DNA of 64,000 bases from Absidia repens (lineage: Eukaryota; Mucoromycota; Mucoromycetes; Mucorales; Cunninghamellaceae), in assembly GCA_002105175.1 (NCBI GenBank), contig MCGE01000006.1, forward strand, positions 1,674,001 to 1,738,000, in the 5' to 3' direction. The translations under genes were made by a program, and so were the position numbers. The notes below the pieces were generated by a model. The model was given only the letters and a program-made list of their open reading frames with translations, did not search any database and was not told the origin of the DNA. Below, one piece after another: positions 23,767 to 37,976 of the stretch. Position 1 is the first letter of the stretch, and every line of letters starts with the position of its first letter.

Positions 23767-23899
23767 TCCACTTTAAATATTTATTATACTGTTGTTGACA
23801 ATAAAGAAGCAGGCATCCGGAAAAGACATATAAGATAGAGGTTCACTGACTACTCTTTGAATAACATGGGTAAAATCAGCGTCTCTCCAAACCGATAGA

Positions 23900-25000
23900 G
23901 TGCTGAGAGACGAGATATATTTTTATTCAGGTTGTAGATATAAACTATGACACATATCTAATTGTACGGAGATAGGAGTGGTGTGTGGGTGATTGTGTGG
24001 TATCTATAGTGGGGGATCTGGCTGTATAATAAACATAGCGTCAGGCAAGCTATTACAATCAAAGGGGATAGGTTATCCTACAGTGAGTGATAAACTATTT
24101 TACAGTGAAGGAGTGTTTGTGCTACCAGGTCGGCCGAATTGCTCCTTTTTTTTGCAGGGACATCAAGGAAGAATATTAATAACAACGGCAACGTTTAATG
24201 GTGATATTTCTTAATACCCAGTAGAAGGGAACTGTTACGTTTATGACGTTGTATGGTGGGGAAAAGGGTTTGGGTTCACCCACCATAAAAAAAATTCAAT
24301 TCAACTCCCGCCCACGTGGATATTTATTTGTCTCTTTTTTTTTCACCCACTTCCTTTTCGTTTTCTTTTTTTTTTTTTTTTTTTTTTTTTTTCTTTGAGG
24401 TTATTTCGGACGTATATTAGTATCAGGACTAGTTTAGAATGGTTTTCAGCTCAGGGATTACAAGATGCATGGGGAGACCCTTTCATTTTGGTTTCAGGAT
24501 TTAGGACCTCCATTAGTTGGGATTTTTGGCGGCTTCCTATAGCTTGGTTTAGTTTTAGTTTTTCCATAGTCTGAATCTATATTTGAATAAAATATGTCTC
24601 TTTTTACAATGTTTAATGAAAAAATGTCCCATCAGTTTCTCTCATGGCTGGTGTAGTAGATCCCTTACTTTTTTTTTTTTTTACTCCCCTCCCTTTAGAT
24701 TACTGTTGACGGTGTTCCACAATGGTCTCCCTCATGCTACATTCATTGAATCAGTTGTTATAATGAACCCGTTGTCTTTAGTTTTAGTATATACCATTAT
24801 GTTCAATAAAAAAATGTCGTTTTTCTTATTAGTTTAATTAACCATACTCTGACACATCATATACTGAAAAAGTGTAGCTATTGAAAGTCTTAGTAGGTTG
24901 ATATTTGCTTCTTTGTATACTAAATTCACAGTATTTACTCCTTTAATACCGTGTATACAGTACAATTGAGAAAAGCGACAGCAACATCGATATAAAAATT
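23900..25000 (+). repeat. Dispersed CACGTG-core repeat, copy B
   Basis: CACGTG at 24313-24318; shared core (GCATGGGGAGACCCTTTCAT) at 24467-24486; AATAAAATATGTCTCTTTTT right after 24585. The left part (23925-24250) is collinear with the left part of copy F: a TATTTTTATTCAG/TAGATATAAACTATGAC block, then an AATCAAAGGGGATAGGTTAT block about 255 bp before CACGTG. Limits are estimated. Confidence 0.8.
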
Positions 25001-26912
25001 TTGGTCAAATAGAAACGGATATCAATAATCGTATACTATTATTGATGATATGTCATGGTGCAACTGTTCGCGGTTCTTTACAGCACTAATTGGCCAAACA
25101 GATGGTTAGCGAACCTCAATTGTTCAAGGATATCACACTTACTTTACCCCGATAATGGTTGATTGTGTTTCATGCTTCTGATGGTCTCGTCGTCTTATGC
25201 TTGCTGACTATTGGATCCATCCAGGTCACATCCCCCACTAGAGCAATACATCTTTCCATCCGCCCACCCGCTTTATTTTCTTACTAGTATGGTATACCTT
25301 TCACACATCATTATATTTGCACCCTTCCCACCCGTTAGACAGATTCCCAGTGAATTTAGATACATCTTCAAATATTCAAACAATAAAAGTATACTATTTT
25401 CATTTCTTCATTGACACAGTTTGGCTTTTAGATAATTTTTTATTCAAAAAATTTCAAATAATAAAGAAAATAACTAATCTATTCTAATCTATATTGTCCA
25501 TGATCCTAATCAAAAAAATGATGAAATGATAAGTATATACTGTGATTATTGAAATTTGTCAATACAAGTAGGAACTTTATAAAAAAAAATCATCAGCAAG
25601 TCAATTTAAATCCTAGAAGCCACGGAAAAATGAACACTCGCTCCGTTCGGACCATAACAAACCCGAAAGTCTATTACCATCGTACTTGTACTAAAGCAGA
25701 ACATTCCCACCCGAACGCGGTTGATCGATGACACCACGATCAATCTCAGAGAACCCAAGAAAGAGATGATGTCAAAGTCCAGGTGCCTTCAGGTGTGGGC
25801 CACGATCATAGAATGGATATAACTTTGACTCATCATATTGATTTTTTTTCATCGTTTCCTCTGTTTCTTCTTTTTTTGAATGTTTTTTTTTACCTTTTTG
25901 ATAGGTAAGCATGGATATCCCTAAACAATCAAGGCGCGCCCAATAAAACTTGACATAATCAAATCAAAAAACAATTTGATAAGATAGATCACTATTGTAT
26001 ACAAATAAAAAAAAAGGTCAATCTACTTTCCTTTCACTTTTATATACCAACAATTGAACTCATTTCTTTTCATCTTTTGGAAGGTCAGATACGAGGAATT
26101 CCATTGTTTTTAATCCACAATGCCATCTTTATCCAATCTTACGATAAAAGAATAAAGCGGCTTCAGGACATCAGCAATGTTTTTCATCATTCAACCAAAA
26201 AGATATGGTCTCACTTTTTTTTCTGGTTGGGTAAACTTACGTTTTAAAAGGTGTCTTGAAGAAAAGAAGAAGTAAAAAAAAAATTTTCACCAGGGGGGGA
26301 GGCTTTTTAAAGGAAAGTGAAGCCCGCGACATAAAATTTTTTCTCATGTGACGACCTTATATGGAGGCTTTTTTCCGCGAGAAGAAGGACCAATTATTTT
26401 TACAACACCGCTATATTGGTCAAGGGAAAAAATGTGCTTCGGAAGTGGTTTTCATACAATGATATGGTAATCCACCTTTTTTTTTAAAATAGTCAAACAG
26501 CCAAATATTATATTTCCCCTACTCGTGCACTACACTGGGAAGTAGACACCCCTATCCATTTCTTTCATCATTTATGCCAGTCAATCCAGCCCAACGTGGC
26601 ATTTATAGTTCGCAGTGAAACTGTTCAGCAAGCAAAGAGAGTAAATGTGCGTGTAAACATGAGCCTGTACATGCACTGCGCAGCTTGGTGTTCATCCATC
26701 AAGATTAAATAACCTCATGTATGAATATGAGAACAGCATATGTCTACTTGTTACTCTCTAGGATTGATCTTTTTTTTTTTGAACTCTACTAGGCGAACAC
26801 CCTCTTTTTTTTTTTATTAAATTTGAACTCCCCCAAGAAAAAAAATTGAGGTTTTTTTTTTTTTTTTTTTTTTTTGTCTCTTCGTTTTTTCTTTACTCCT
26901 TGGATTCCGCTG

Positions 26913-27263
26913 ATGACTTCCAACTTTGAAATAGAACGCGATAAGCTCATGGAAAAAGTGTCTCAGGGCCTGGGACAACTTGTTGGAAGCCTGGGAGATT
27001 TAAATCGAAACCTTGAAACAGTCAACACCATTGGGAAAGAATTCGAAGCACCTGCCAATGTTTGGCACCAATTCCACCAATCAGTCATGGCGCCAGATAC
27101 AACCTCACCTATAGCGACAGATAGTAATCCAGCAGGAACGATGAAGAAACCGGAAGATCATGATTATGATATGCTATCCAATCAGGCACTTGCTCAGGAT
27201 GAAACGCACTCAACCACTCATCAGCACTCACAACTCTCACGACTCTCACACCAATCAAACTAG
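26913..27263 (+). CDS. DAD1: DASH/Dam1 complex subunit Dad1
   Basis: Subunit of the DASH (Dam1) ring that couples kinetochores to microtubule plus ends. Intronless, 116 residues. The start MTSNFEIERDKL was chosen over an upstream TTG because the Dad1 domain begins here. FEIERDKLMEKVSQGLGQLV followed by SLGDLNRNLETVNTIGKEFE and NVWHQF fits the short Dad1 helical domain (about residues 4-65: early FExxRD, LNRxLE, hGxEFE, hWxxF). The C-terminal half is Thr/His/Ser-rich and poorly conserved in character. It lies alone between two repeat-rich gaps. Confidence 0.88.
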   Translation: MTSNFEIERDKLMEKVSQGLGQLVGSLGDLNRNLETVNTIGKEFEAPANVWHQFHQSVMAPDTTSPIATDSNPAGTMKKPEDHDYDMLSNQALAQDETHSTTHQHSQLSRLSHQSN

Positions 27264-27779
27264 TTATATATTACATATACCCTCCTCACTTCGTAATAGT
27301 AGTTTATTTCCCAGTCCCAGTCCCCATAAAACATACAACATCACGCTTTACTTTTATCTTTTATTTATACTTGCCTCCCTTTTTGTATCGAAGCTTATGC
27401 AATAAACTATTTGATGATCTGCTGGAGTTTTTAGGGGAAATCATGGATCTACTGAGTGTCAAGTAGTGGGGGCGTGCAGGGTTTGAAATATGTGTAGGTT
27501 TTTTTTTTGATGTGTCTAATTGATATTTTTTCAAGTAGGGATTAGGTGCCTCATTATTCCACATTTCGGAAAGCGTGGTGCACAACTGCAGTGCAGTATG
27601 TTGTATGCACTGATACGGGGGATGTTTGATTTTCTCGAAATCTTGGAATATTCATACCCCGCTTCACATGATTTTCTAATTAATTTTTCTCTAACCCCTC
27701 TTTTCTTTTCTTTGTCTTTTTCTTTTTTTTTCAGAAACATCATCTTCATCGACGATCTCAGTGGCATAATGGATTATCT

Positions 27780-28010
27780 GGATTAGTGTTAGAATTTGAA
27801 TCAGGGACATTTTGAAAAATACAATACAAACATGCATGGGGAACCGTTTCATTTTGGATTTATGATTTTGGACCACCATTAGCTTAGTGCCAACTTAGAA
27901 CAGTACGGTACGGCACAATGAAACCCTTTATTGGCATAGCTTAGTGTTAATTGACATAGTTTATATCTATATGCGAATAAAATATGTTATTGTTTTTTTT
28001 ACCATTAATC
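27780..28010 (+). repeat. Dispersed repeat, copy C (5'-truncated or diverged)
   Basis: The core GCATGGGGAACCGTTTCAT lies at 27833-27851, followed by ACCACCATTAG, two AGCTTAGTG modules and GAATAAAATATG near 27976. The upstream CACGTG box is not found at the expected distance, so this copy looks truncated or diverged. Confidence 0.65.
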
Positions 28011-28599
28011 GCTCTCGTACGTTTCATTGTGGTGGAAAGGGTTATGTATATGTGGGTAGGTCTTGACATCAAAACTCGACCCTCTGTCTAAAGAGTATAC
28101 ATAGTTATAAGAAGAAATTCAATGGGCTTTCAGAGAAATTAAAATTGTATATTTGTGTCATCGACAAGAGATGTAAGCAGAGGAGCACGATGGATTAAAG
28201 TACTGTTACCATGTCAAGGAACAATTGGTCTAAAGTGGAATAGGGTGGAGACTTGTGCGTAGCATAGAAGCGGTCAATTCTTTTGGGAAGGGGAAGGCGT
28301 GAGGTTGGCAGTAATGTGGGATAGTGAATATCTATACTATCTTTGCCACAAAAAAAAGGGGGTGTTGAAGCTACAAGTCAATAACGATGAGATATCACTA
28401 TAGTGGGTGGTAGAAATACATCCACAGCCCAAAATCGCTTATTACTAATTGTCGTCCTAGTACCAATCCACATATAATGTAGTTGGCACGAAACTCTGGT
28501 GACCATACTGCACACGACATAGCTATTTTCTGGTTACTGCCTCCGTTTTTGTCCTGCAGAAAGATCTGGAAGCTGTGCATGGCACCGTTTATATCACAT

Positions 28600-29495
28600 T
28601 TGATCGTCAGGATAATATACAAAAAAATTTCATACATATATGTTAGCTGAACAGTAATCTCTATGCACAGTATTTTTATACTCCACCATTATCCATCATA
28701 CGTTTTCATAATAGATAGTGGATGTATATTGAAGCACACTGACAAGGATCGTTAACTAACGAAATAGTACTGATTGTTCAAAATTTGTCCTTATGACTAT
28801 CACCAAAATTATTGTCCTATATGACATAATATTTAATTCATATCTTATCATACACCAAGAAAGGAAGAAAAAAGCATTGTTCAACATCAAATGGGTCAAG
28901 AAAGCTGTTATATTTTATTGAAGGATAAACATAAACTGTGAAGGTCAGTCACTAAAAAAGAGATCTAACGGAGCTAACATGAGGGAGACTAATGGGAGAT
29001 CTAGAGAATGGTTTGCACTAAATGGGAGTGATAAATATAATATGGGAAGTAATATAATGTAGAATACAAGACATGGGAGTCACTGTAGGGATATCCTTTA
29101 TTGAAGCGTAACTCGTCACTAGTGTATGGGAATGATGGTAAAAAGAGATCTACCGTACTTACAAGATATCAGAGAGACTAACACGGCATTCTTAATCGAA
29201 ACAAGTAAAAAGAGACATATTTTATTTAGATGTTGATACAAACTATGGACTGACTAACATTAAACTAAGCTAATGAAGTCTCCTAAAAACCGACTAATGG
29301 TGGTCCAAAATCTTGACTCCAAAATGAAAGGGTTTTCCCATGCATCTTGTAATCCCTGTCCTGAAATCCCTTCTAAACTAGACCTGACACTAATCTAGAA
29401 TCACCGTAACCCCAAAAAAGCTGAATGGTGAAGAAAAAAGAAAGAAGGAGGCGAGAAAAAAAATTGAGAGTAAATAATAATCCACGTGGTCGGAA
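28600..29495 (-). repeat. Dispersed CACGTG-core repeat, copy D
   Basis: On the minus strand: CACGTG at 29483-29488, ATTAGTGTCAGGTCTAGTTT near 29377-29396, core at 29324-29343, AATAAAATATGTCTCTTTTT near 29212-29231, and further CAATAAA modules near 29095 and 28917. Box-to-core spacing is about 145 bp. The far end is uncertain. Confidence 0.78.
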
Positions 29496-29884
29496 TTTGA
29501 AATATTGTATGTGGCTCTCGTCAGGATTGGTTTGTGCTTGTTTGATAGAGAAAAGTGATAACAATAGATACTGGGGTTGGGGAAAGGTAAACAACATGGT
29601 GGAGGCGGGGTTGATGGGGTTGATATCAATGTGGGGATGGGAGGACAAGGTCGAGTATTTCAAATTAGTGGATGATACCGATATATTCTTTAATAATTAT
29701 TAAGTTTTATTTTGCGATGAATGAAAAAAAAAAAAAGATGAAGTAAATAATACACTAAGACATACATATATATGTATATATATAAACAGTCATTCTATAA
29801 GAAATGGTAAAAGGAGGAAGAGGAAGAAGGAGAGGGAGAGGAAAGGGGGGAATAGTAATCTATATAATCTATCAATCTATCTAT

Positions 29885-31507
29885 CTATTTCTTGGCAAAA
29901 AGCGCATTCAAATCCAAGTCGGCCCAGCCCAGTTCGTGACCCAATTGATCAATTGATTTTTGCTTGGTTTCAGGGACAAAGATAACAACGAAAATGGCAA
30001 CAACAAAAGTGATACCAGCGAAGATCAAAAACACGTAGGGGCCACAAGCGTTTTGGAGAGTAGGGAAGATAAGACCAATGATAAAGTTACACAACCAGTT
30101 GATAACGAGAGCAATGGAACTGGCAGTACCAACAGCATAGGTAGGATATACTTCAGCAGTAATAACGAAAGGAATGACGCCAAGACCGATAGCATAAGAG
30201 GCAACAAAGAGCATGACACAGACGACTTGCAAGGGTGAGACTTCGAACTTGAGACCGATGGTCATAAGGACACTGAAGATACACATACCAACAGCGGAGA
30301 TCAACAAAAGCATTTTGCGGCCCAAACGATCAATCAAACCAAGAGCAAGAATAGTCAAAGCAACGTTGAGAGCAGCTACACCGACCGTCACGTAACGAGC
30401 ATCGTCAGCGAAAGAGTTTTGGAAGATACTTGTTGAGTAGTACATAATAGCATTGATACCAGTGAGTTGTCCCGCAGCGTGCACCACCATCATTTTCAAA
30501 GTCAATTTGGCCAAAACAGGAGTTGTCATCAATTGCTTAATGGAAAGGTTGGTATCATTACCCTTGGAGTCGGTAGGGGCAGCAGGAGCGGAGGGATCGG
30601 CCATACCAGCAGCAGAGTCGGTATCGTTGTCGCTGTATTTGACCTTTGTATCTTCACGGTCATAACCTTGAATAAGAGTGGTGAGCATATCGTTGTATTC
30701 TTCATCAATGTTGCCATTTCGTAAACGAAGCATTTCGGTACGGCCTTCATCCACACGGTTATTGGTGACTAACCATCGAGGAGAGCGAGGCAAGAAGGGT
30801 AAGCACACCATTTGTAAAATAGCAGGAGCGACCGTCATCACGGTCACCACACGCCATCCGACAGGAGAAGATAAGCCCAAACCAATACATTCAATAATCA
30901 AAATACCACAGGTCACAAAGAGTTGGAGTACGGAACCAAGAGCACCACGGTACTTGGGAGGAGAAATTTCAGCAATGTATAAGGACACAACCACAGTCAT
31001 GAACCCGGAACCCAAACCGACAAAGATACGACCAATGGAAAATTGAGCACTGGTAGTGGATGTGGACAGTAAAATAGCACCAATAAAGAAGGTAACGTTC
31101 ATGATCATCATGGAATCACGACGACCGAATTTTCTGGCCAAAGGAGCAGATAAACATGCGCCTAACAGACCACCTACAGCAAACATACCAGTAGCCACAC
31201 CCCTAAATAATGCGAATAAAATATAAGTATGCGTGTACGTATTTATATATATATATATATATCTTTATGGTTTTATTGTGTTTTTGTTATGCACTTACCA
31301 AATCCATGAATCCATTGGAATACATTGAGGTAAGCTTGAGTTTGGATAATAAGTCACCTCACCAGGGGCAACACCGGGACATTCTTTGACATAATCACCA
31401 GGAATATTCAAAGAACTGGTATTAAAACCGTTGTTCATAGCACCCAAAGATGCGATCACGACACAGAAAAGTACAAAGGGTCGAAGAGGAGCCGTTCTTG
31501 AATCCAT
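29885..31507 (-). CDS. MFS sugar (hexose) transporter
   Basis: Twelve-helix sugar porter of the major facilitator superfamily at the plasma membrane. Two exons, 31299-31507 and 29885-31202; 508 residues. The start MDSRTAPLRPF leads straight into TM1 (VLFCVVIASLGAMNNGFNTS). Loop 2/3 has LARKFGRRDSMM. TM4/5 has IGRIFVGLGSGF and YIAEISPPKYRGALGS. The sugar-porter signature before the central loop reads PRSPRWL where PESPRWL is usual. TM7 carries AAGQLTGINAIMYYSTSIF, which is the QQxSGxNxxxYY region in altered form. The C-terminal signature is VPETKQKS. The central cytosolic loop is unusually Asp/Ala-rich. Specificity cannot be read from sequence. The T-rich minus-strand leader contains several long homopolymers. 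Confidence 0.93.
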
Positions 31508-32917
31508 TATTGTTGTAGATGTTATATATTAAAAATTGATTGTGCGTGTATGTATATAAGGATCGTATAAAATAATGATAATAAAAAAAAAAGAATGTAC
31601 AAAAAGAAGGGCAAAAAACGGGAATTGGTTGAAAAAAAAAAAAAAAAAAAAAAAGTTGGGGAAACAAAGGAAAAGTAAAAAAAAAAAAAAAATGGAGTTG
31701 CACCCGCTTTTAAAAGAGCATGGCGGAATGTGAAAAACATTGACAGGTACAAAAAAAAAAAAAAAAAAAAACTTTGATTTGTTCGTCTAGGCTCAAAAAA
31801 AATTAATAGGGCATCAATCTTATTATAGGTTGTTTGCATGCCTCCTTAGATGACTTGACCTACTACTTTGTTTTTCACCATGTGCATATTCTATGTATAT
31901 TCAAGAACATTACCAAATTTCAAACCATCTCCATTCTTCTATTCCGTCCATCAGGTTCAAAGGAAAAATCAACAATGACTCCTTATCGATGATAATGAGA
32001 CCTGGCAATCCAAGCTAAGGGTAAATATTTTTTTTAGCTTTGTTTCTCGTTGTTGATTTTTTTTTAACCGTCTTTTCAATTTGGGATTTAATCGCCGTCG
32101 GCTCGCTATGACGATATTGTAGTAAACAACATGGCAAACAAAAAAGTGGAGACTGAAGAGGGGGAGGGGGAGGGGGAGGGGAGAAACTGGGTGGAGAGCG
32201 GAAATTCGCACTAGACTATAGATATAAGGATTCCGCAGAGTCCCGCATTCAAGTGTAACTGGAATAAATGACAGGGTCTTTCCATATTTGGATCCAAGCC
32301 TTTTTTTTTTTATTTCACCGTTTTATCTATATATTCTATATAATGCGTCGATACTTTTTCAAGTCATGTATCCCTTCTCTTTATTGGTTGGGGAGAAAGG
32401 ATAAATAATAATTATAATAAAAAGTGGTTATACATGTATGGGGGTGGGGGGAAAAAAAAAGTAAACAAAGGGACGGAGTAGGAAAAAAAAATGAAAACGA
32501 GATTGTTCAGCTTAGTTCACATAGTGTATGCATGTCGAATAGATTATCCGGGAAAACGAGGAAATATCGGTATTATAAAATAGATGAGATCATTCCATAT
32601 CCAGGAAGATTCGGTACAAATTCAGTGCCGAAACAGAGAAACGAGAAAAAAAGAAGGTTGTTATCAAGATTTTACTAATATTTTCAAGCCAAAAAAGTCA
32701 GCGATGAATATATAGTTTTTATTTAAAAAAAAGTAAAAGTGGTATGATAAAATATAAGGAAAGGAAACATAAAATATAAAGACTATGTACAATATTTATA
32801 ATAAGAATAATAGTAATACTAACAAGAATAAATATAAAAATAAATAAATATCTAAAAGGGAAAATGGGAATGATTCTATCTAAATAGAGAGAAAGAAAGA
32901 GTGCGTGCATGTGTGTT
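31508..32917. other. Intergenic: transporter promoter and PKA 3' region
   Basis: About 1.4 kb. Near the transporter start there are three poly-A runs of about 14-22 bases (poly-T in transcript sense; 31633-31654, 31678-31691, 31750-31770). At 32158-32181 there is a GGGGGA tandem repeat. AT-rich sequence precedes the PKA stop. No gene supported. Confidence 0.5.
32158..32181. repeat. GGGGGA hexamer repeat (purine tract)
   Basis: Four near-perfect GGGGGA units forming a strand-asymmetric purine tract about 650 bp upstream of the sugar transporter start. Confidence 0.85.
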
Positions 32918-34997
<2,080 letters not shown>

Positions 34998-36677
34998 AAT
35001 GTAGACAAACCAAACAAACTGTAAGCTGAAATGTCAGACAAGATACCAAAAAGATAAATGGTATCAATGAATGTAAAAATAATAGAATAGAAAACTGAAT
35101 TTCAAGCCACGAGCAAAATGTCAAAGAAAAAAAAAATGGCCGAGAACGGCATTTGAATTTATATGTGTTGCAAGAAACAATCCATATGATACGACAGTCT
35201 TTGATATCCCATAGATAAAAGCGCAATTTTATTCGATAGCAATACTAACGTAGATAAGGAATTATCAATATATCGTAATGTTCAGATAATTATGCTAAAT
35301 GGGAAAGGGAGGGGCATAGAACAAATTCATCCATAAAGTGCGGGTTATTCAGTAGAAAGACGGCCTTGATCATCAAACGAGAACGATATTTGTAAATTTG
35401 AGCTTCCAAACGAAAAAACAAAACAAACAATAACATCAAGCAAAACAACAGTAATTATTTATTAATTCAACCATTCAATCAGTAGCTACTAAATCAATAT
35501 ACTACAAACTAAGATCAAACACATCTAAAATATGGGGGATAAGACGATGGGTGTAAATAAATACATAAATAAAAGAATAAAAAAAATGATCACATGGGAG
35601 TAAAAACAACGAGAGAGGAAGGGGGATGAGGGGAATATATCCACCACGCCAGATATAAAGCGATATGATGATGCTGAAAGAAAAGCCGGCACTTACTCCA
35701 CAGAGCGCCATCTTTGACACCACTACAGGGGAAGTTTTCGATTGTCATCACGTAATTGTTTCACCAAATAATTTGCTTCACCAAAATCGTTGCCTGACCT
35801 CTCCTGTCGTTTCAATTGCGTGTGTAGACATTGAACATCGCTGTTGTTGTCGTTTTTTCCGCTTGTCACCAAAAGTTGATTCCATGTCACTTTGAATAAA
35901 AGTATCATCGATAAAAGAGATAACTCAGGTGACAACTGTACCGTAGTGTTTCTGAAGACATATTGGTGAGTGAGTCTATCGCTGTTGTGAATGTTTTGTG
36001 TATAAAGGCAAATGGTAATTGCAATAGCTGATAACGGCGACGGCGCTGCGAGACGATGATTACTGCTGTATATAGAGTGTCGTAATGAACCATCAGAATG
36101 AGTACCGTTATCTTATGACGGTGTTGCTGTCGTTAGTCAGAAAATGATGTCTCGTTAGTGTGTAGTGTATGTACTATTCCTGGCAGTCCGTAGTTGTTTA
36201 CCCACCGTTCTAGTTTTTGGGTCTTTGATACATATATAAAAAGGTGAAATCCATGTTCCAGAATTTTCAATAGCTTCCATAGATTCAGTCGACACGGTAC
36301 CGTAAGATACAGGTAAAGCATATGATCATCATTAGAACATCACAGAAAAAATAGAAAAGTGAAAAAAATGGAATTTTTCATGAGTAACCCCTTGACAAGA
36401 ATTCAAAAAATTAAGGTTTCCCAGTGATTAGGCGGAAATTCTCCGCCCACATTTATTTTTTAGCCCAATGGTCACGCCCAAAAATTGAAAATCCAAAAAA
36501 CAAAAAATAAAAATTCAAAGCGGGGATTTAAACTGACCCACAAAAATAGCGTAGTAGGTCGCTCGCTGACCACCTCTTTCTCTCTCTCTTCTCCTTATCA
36601 CTTGATTACTTTTCCTCTTTATTCATAGTAATTCTTTTCTTTAATCCATCTGCTTTACACATTTGTTTATTTTAATT
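34998..36677. other. PKA upstream region, possible small minus-strand gene, YPT5 promoter
   Basis: 1.7 kb between the outward-facing PKA and YPT5 genes. The middle part (about 35500-36260) has several short minus-strand frames that can be spliced (listed separately). From 36400 to 36560 a segment rich in CCGCCCAC and GCGGGGATTTAAAC-like words resembles the head of the dispersed repeat but lacks its core. Confidence 0.4.
35500..36260 (-). other. Possible small spliced gene, unrecognised
   Basis: Minus-strand frames with coding-like composition. MEAIENSGTWISPFYICIKD (start near 36282) leads to a GTAAAC-type donor. AIDSLTNMSSETLR follows a TTCACAACAG acceptor (about 35976). DMESTFGDKRKKRQQQR follows a CAAAG acceptor (about 35889). 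An alternative frame over 35735-35870 (CLHTQLKRQERSGNDFGEAN) is also open. I cannot choose one model, and a one-base error may also be present. Not recognised. It could equally be part of the PKA upstream region. Confidence 0.3.
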
Positions 36678-36932
36678 ATGGCCGAAACATCCTCCACCCC
36701 TACATCCGCCAAGCTTCCCAACAATGGCAAGGCGGCCAATGTCAAGCTGGTTTTATTAGGTATAACCGCTTGGCTTTTTTTTTTTTTTCTAGTTGATGCA
36801 AACAATTAACGTTTGTTATATTTTATCGAATAGGCGAATCTGCTGTTGGTAAATCTAGTCTCGTTTTACGTTTTGTCAACCGTGAGTATTCTGAAAATAG
36901 GGAACCCACAATTGGAGGTAAGTGAACTTTTT

Positions 36933-36988
<56 letters not shown>

Positions 36989-37748
36989 TTATTTATCCAC
37001 ACGTTGCAAGCATACTGACTCACCCTTTTTGTTTTCTGCACCTCGTGCCGTCTGTTTATATATAGCGGCATTTTTGACCCAAAAATGCCATTTAAACGAC
37101 CGTACTATTAAATTCGAGATTTGGGATACTGCTGGTCAAGAACGATTCCATTCCCTTGCGCCCATGTATTACCGTTGTGCTCAAGCGGCTGTGGTGGTTT
37201 ATGATATTACGAAATCAGTAAGTGGGGGAGGAAACATCACAATAGGCGTAAACTATATACATAAATACTGATAAATAACCAACATCGTGTATTGTTATAT
37301 TATATTATTGTTTATTTATTAGGCCACACTCGAAAAAGCGAAATCTTGGGTAAAGGAATTACAACGTCAAGCGAATCAGGATATTGTGATTGCTCTTGTT
37401 GGAAACAAATCGGATCTAGCAGAAGAAGACGAAGCAGAACGACAAGTACAAACAGAGGATGCCAAAGCCTATGCTGACGAGTCGGATTTGCTTTTCTTTG
37501 AAACAAGCGCCAAGTCAGCTCAAAATGTAGATAGTGTGTTTGCTGCCATTGGTAAGTTGGAATTTATAAGAAATCACCATCCTCAGACATCTCATATTGT
37601 TGTTGTTTTTTACAACACGTTTGTAGCTGAAAAAATCCCCTTGGAATACATCTTGTCGAATCGAAACGCGGCAGGCCGTCAATCGGGATCAACCCGCGTC
37701 GAACTTGGTCAGTCCTCTCCTCAAACCAGTGGATCTTGTGCGTGCTAA
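36678..37748 (+). CDS. YPT5: Rab5-type small GTPase (Ypt5/Vps21 family)
   Basis: Early-endosome Rab. Exons 36678-36759, 36834-36917, 37066-37217, 37323-37551, 37627-37748; 222 residues. Nucleotide-binding motifs are complete: [14 protein letters not shown] (P-loop), EPTIGAAFLTQ (switch I), [20 protein letters not shown] (switch II), GNKSDL and ETSAKSA. The AAFLTQ switch I with [10 protein letters not shown] is typical of Rab5 rather than other Rabs. It ends GSCAC, a CxC double-geranylgeranylation motif, and so is a client of the Rab GDI encoded at 6.7-8.3 kb. Intron 2 contains an uninterrupted run of 53 T. CENP-X follows 228 bp downstream on the same strand. Confidence 0.95.
36935..36987. repeat. 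53-base T homopolymer inside YPT5 intron 2
   Basis: An uninterrupted T run located just after the donor site of the second YPT5 intron, more than twice as long as any other homopolymer I see in the window. Confidence 0.9.
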
Positions 37749-37976
37749 AATATCAACAGCAACAACGAACATTGTCATACTATTAGTTTTATGCTTTTGT
37801 TATATTGTTTATCATAGCTATTCTTCTATCATACCCCACTACTTTCTTTTATTATCCACTTTCGACCCCTATTATTTATCCTCTATCAAATTCTGAAATA
37901 AATATTTATTTACTCCGCCTCATTTTTTTCTTTTGCTCACTTTTTGCTTTTTTTTTTTTATCAATATTTCAATACT

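Larger units (their letters stand above)
23636..26912. other. Intergenic 3.3 kb with a repeat copy and the DAD1 promoter
   Basis: Includes the 3' region of the coiled-coil gene with a (TTTTA)n pentamer at about 23735-23765, repeat copy B (about 23900-25000), then 25.0-26.8 kb of AT-rich DNA with only short unconvincing frames. A T-run (26854-26875) and T/C-rich sequence sit just before the DAD1 ATG. Confidence 0.5.
27264..29884. other. Intergenic 2.6 kb holding an inverted pair of repeat copies
   Basis: Between DAD1 and the sugar transporter. It holds repeat copy C (plus, core at about 27833) and copy D (minus, core at about 29324-29343) with their tails pointing toward each other, and the transporter 3' region with TATA-like microsatellite sequence near 29766-29785. 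No gene supported. Confidence 0.5.

Noticed and set aside
25549..25731. 60-codon plus frame with many His/Arg residues.
   Set aside because: No splice partners, no homologous look, and it lies in AT-rich repeat-flanking DNA.
26540..26710. Open stretch reading through FFHHLCQSIQPNVAFIVRSE upstream of DAD1.
   Set aside because: No start or splice sites that join it to DAD1 or anything else; too short to support.
29960..31046. Plus-strand frames opposite the sugar transporter.
   Set aside because: Antisense of a clear MFS transporter exon.
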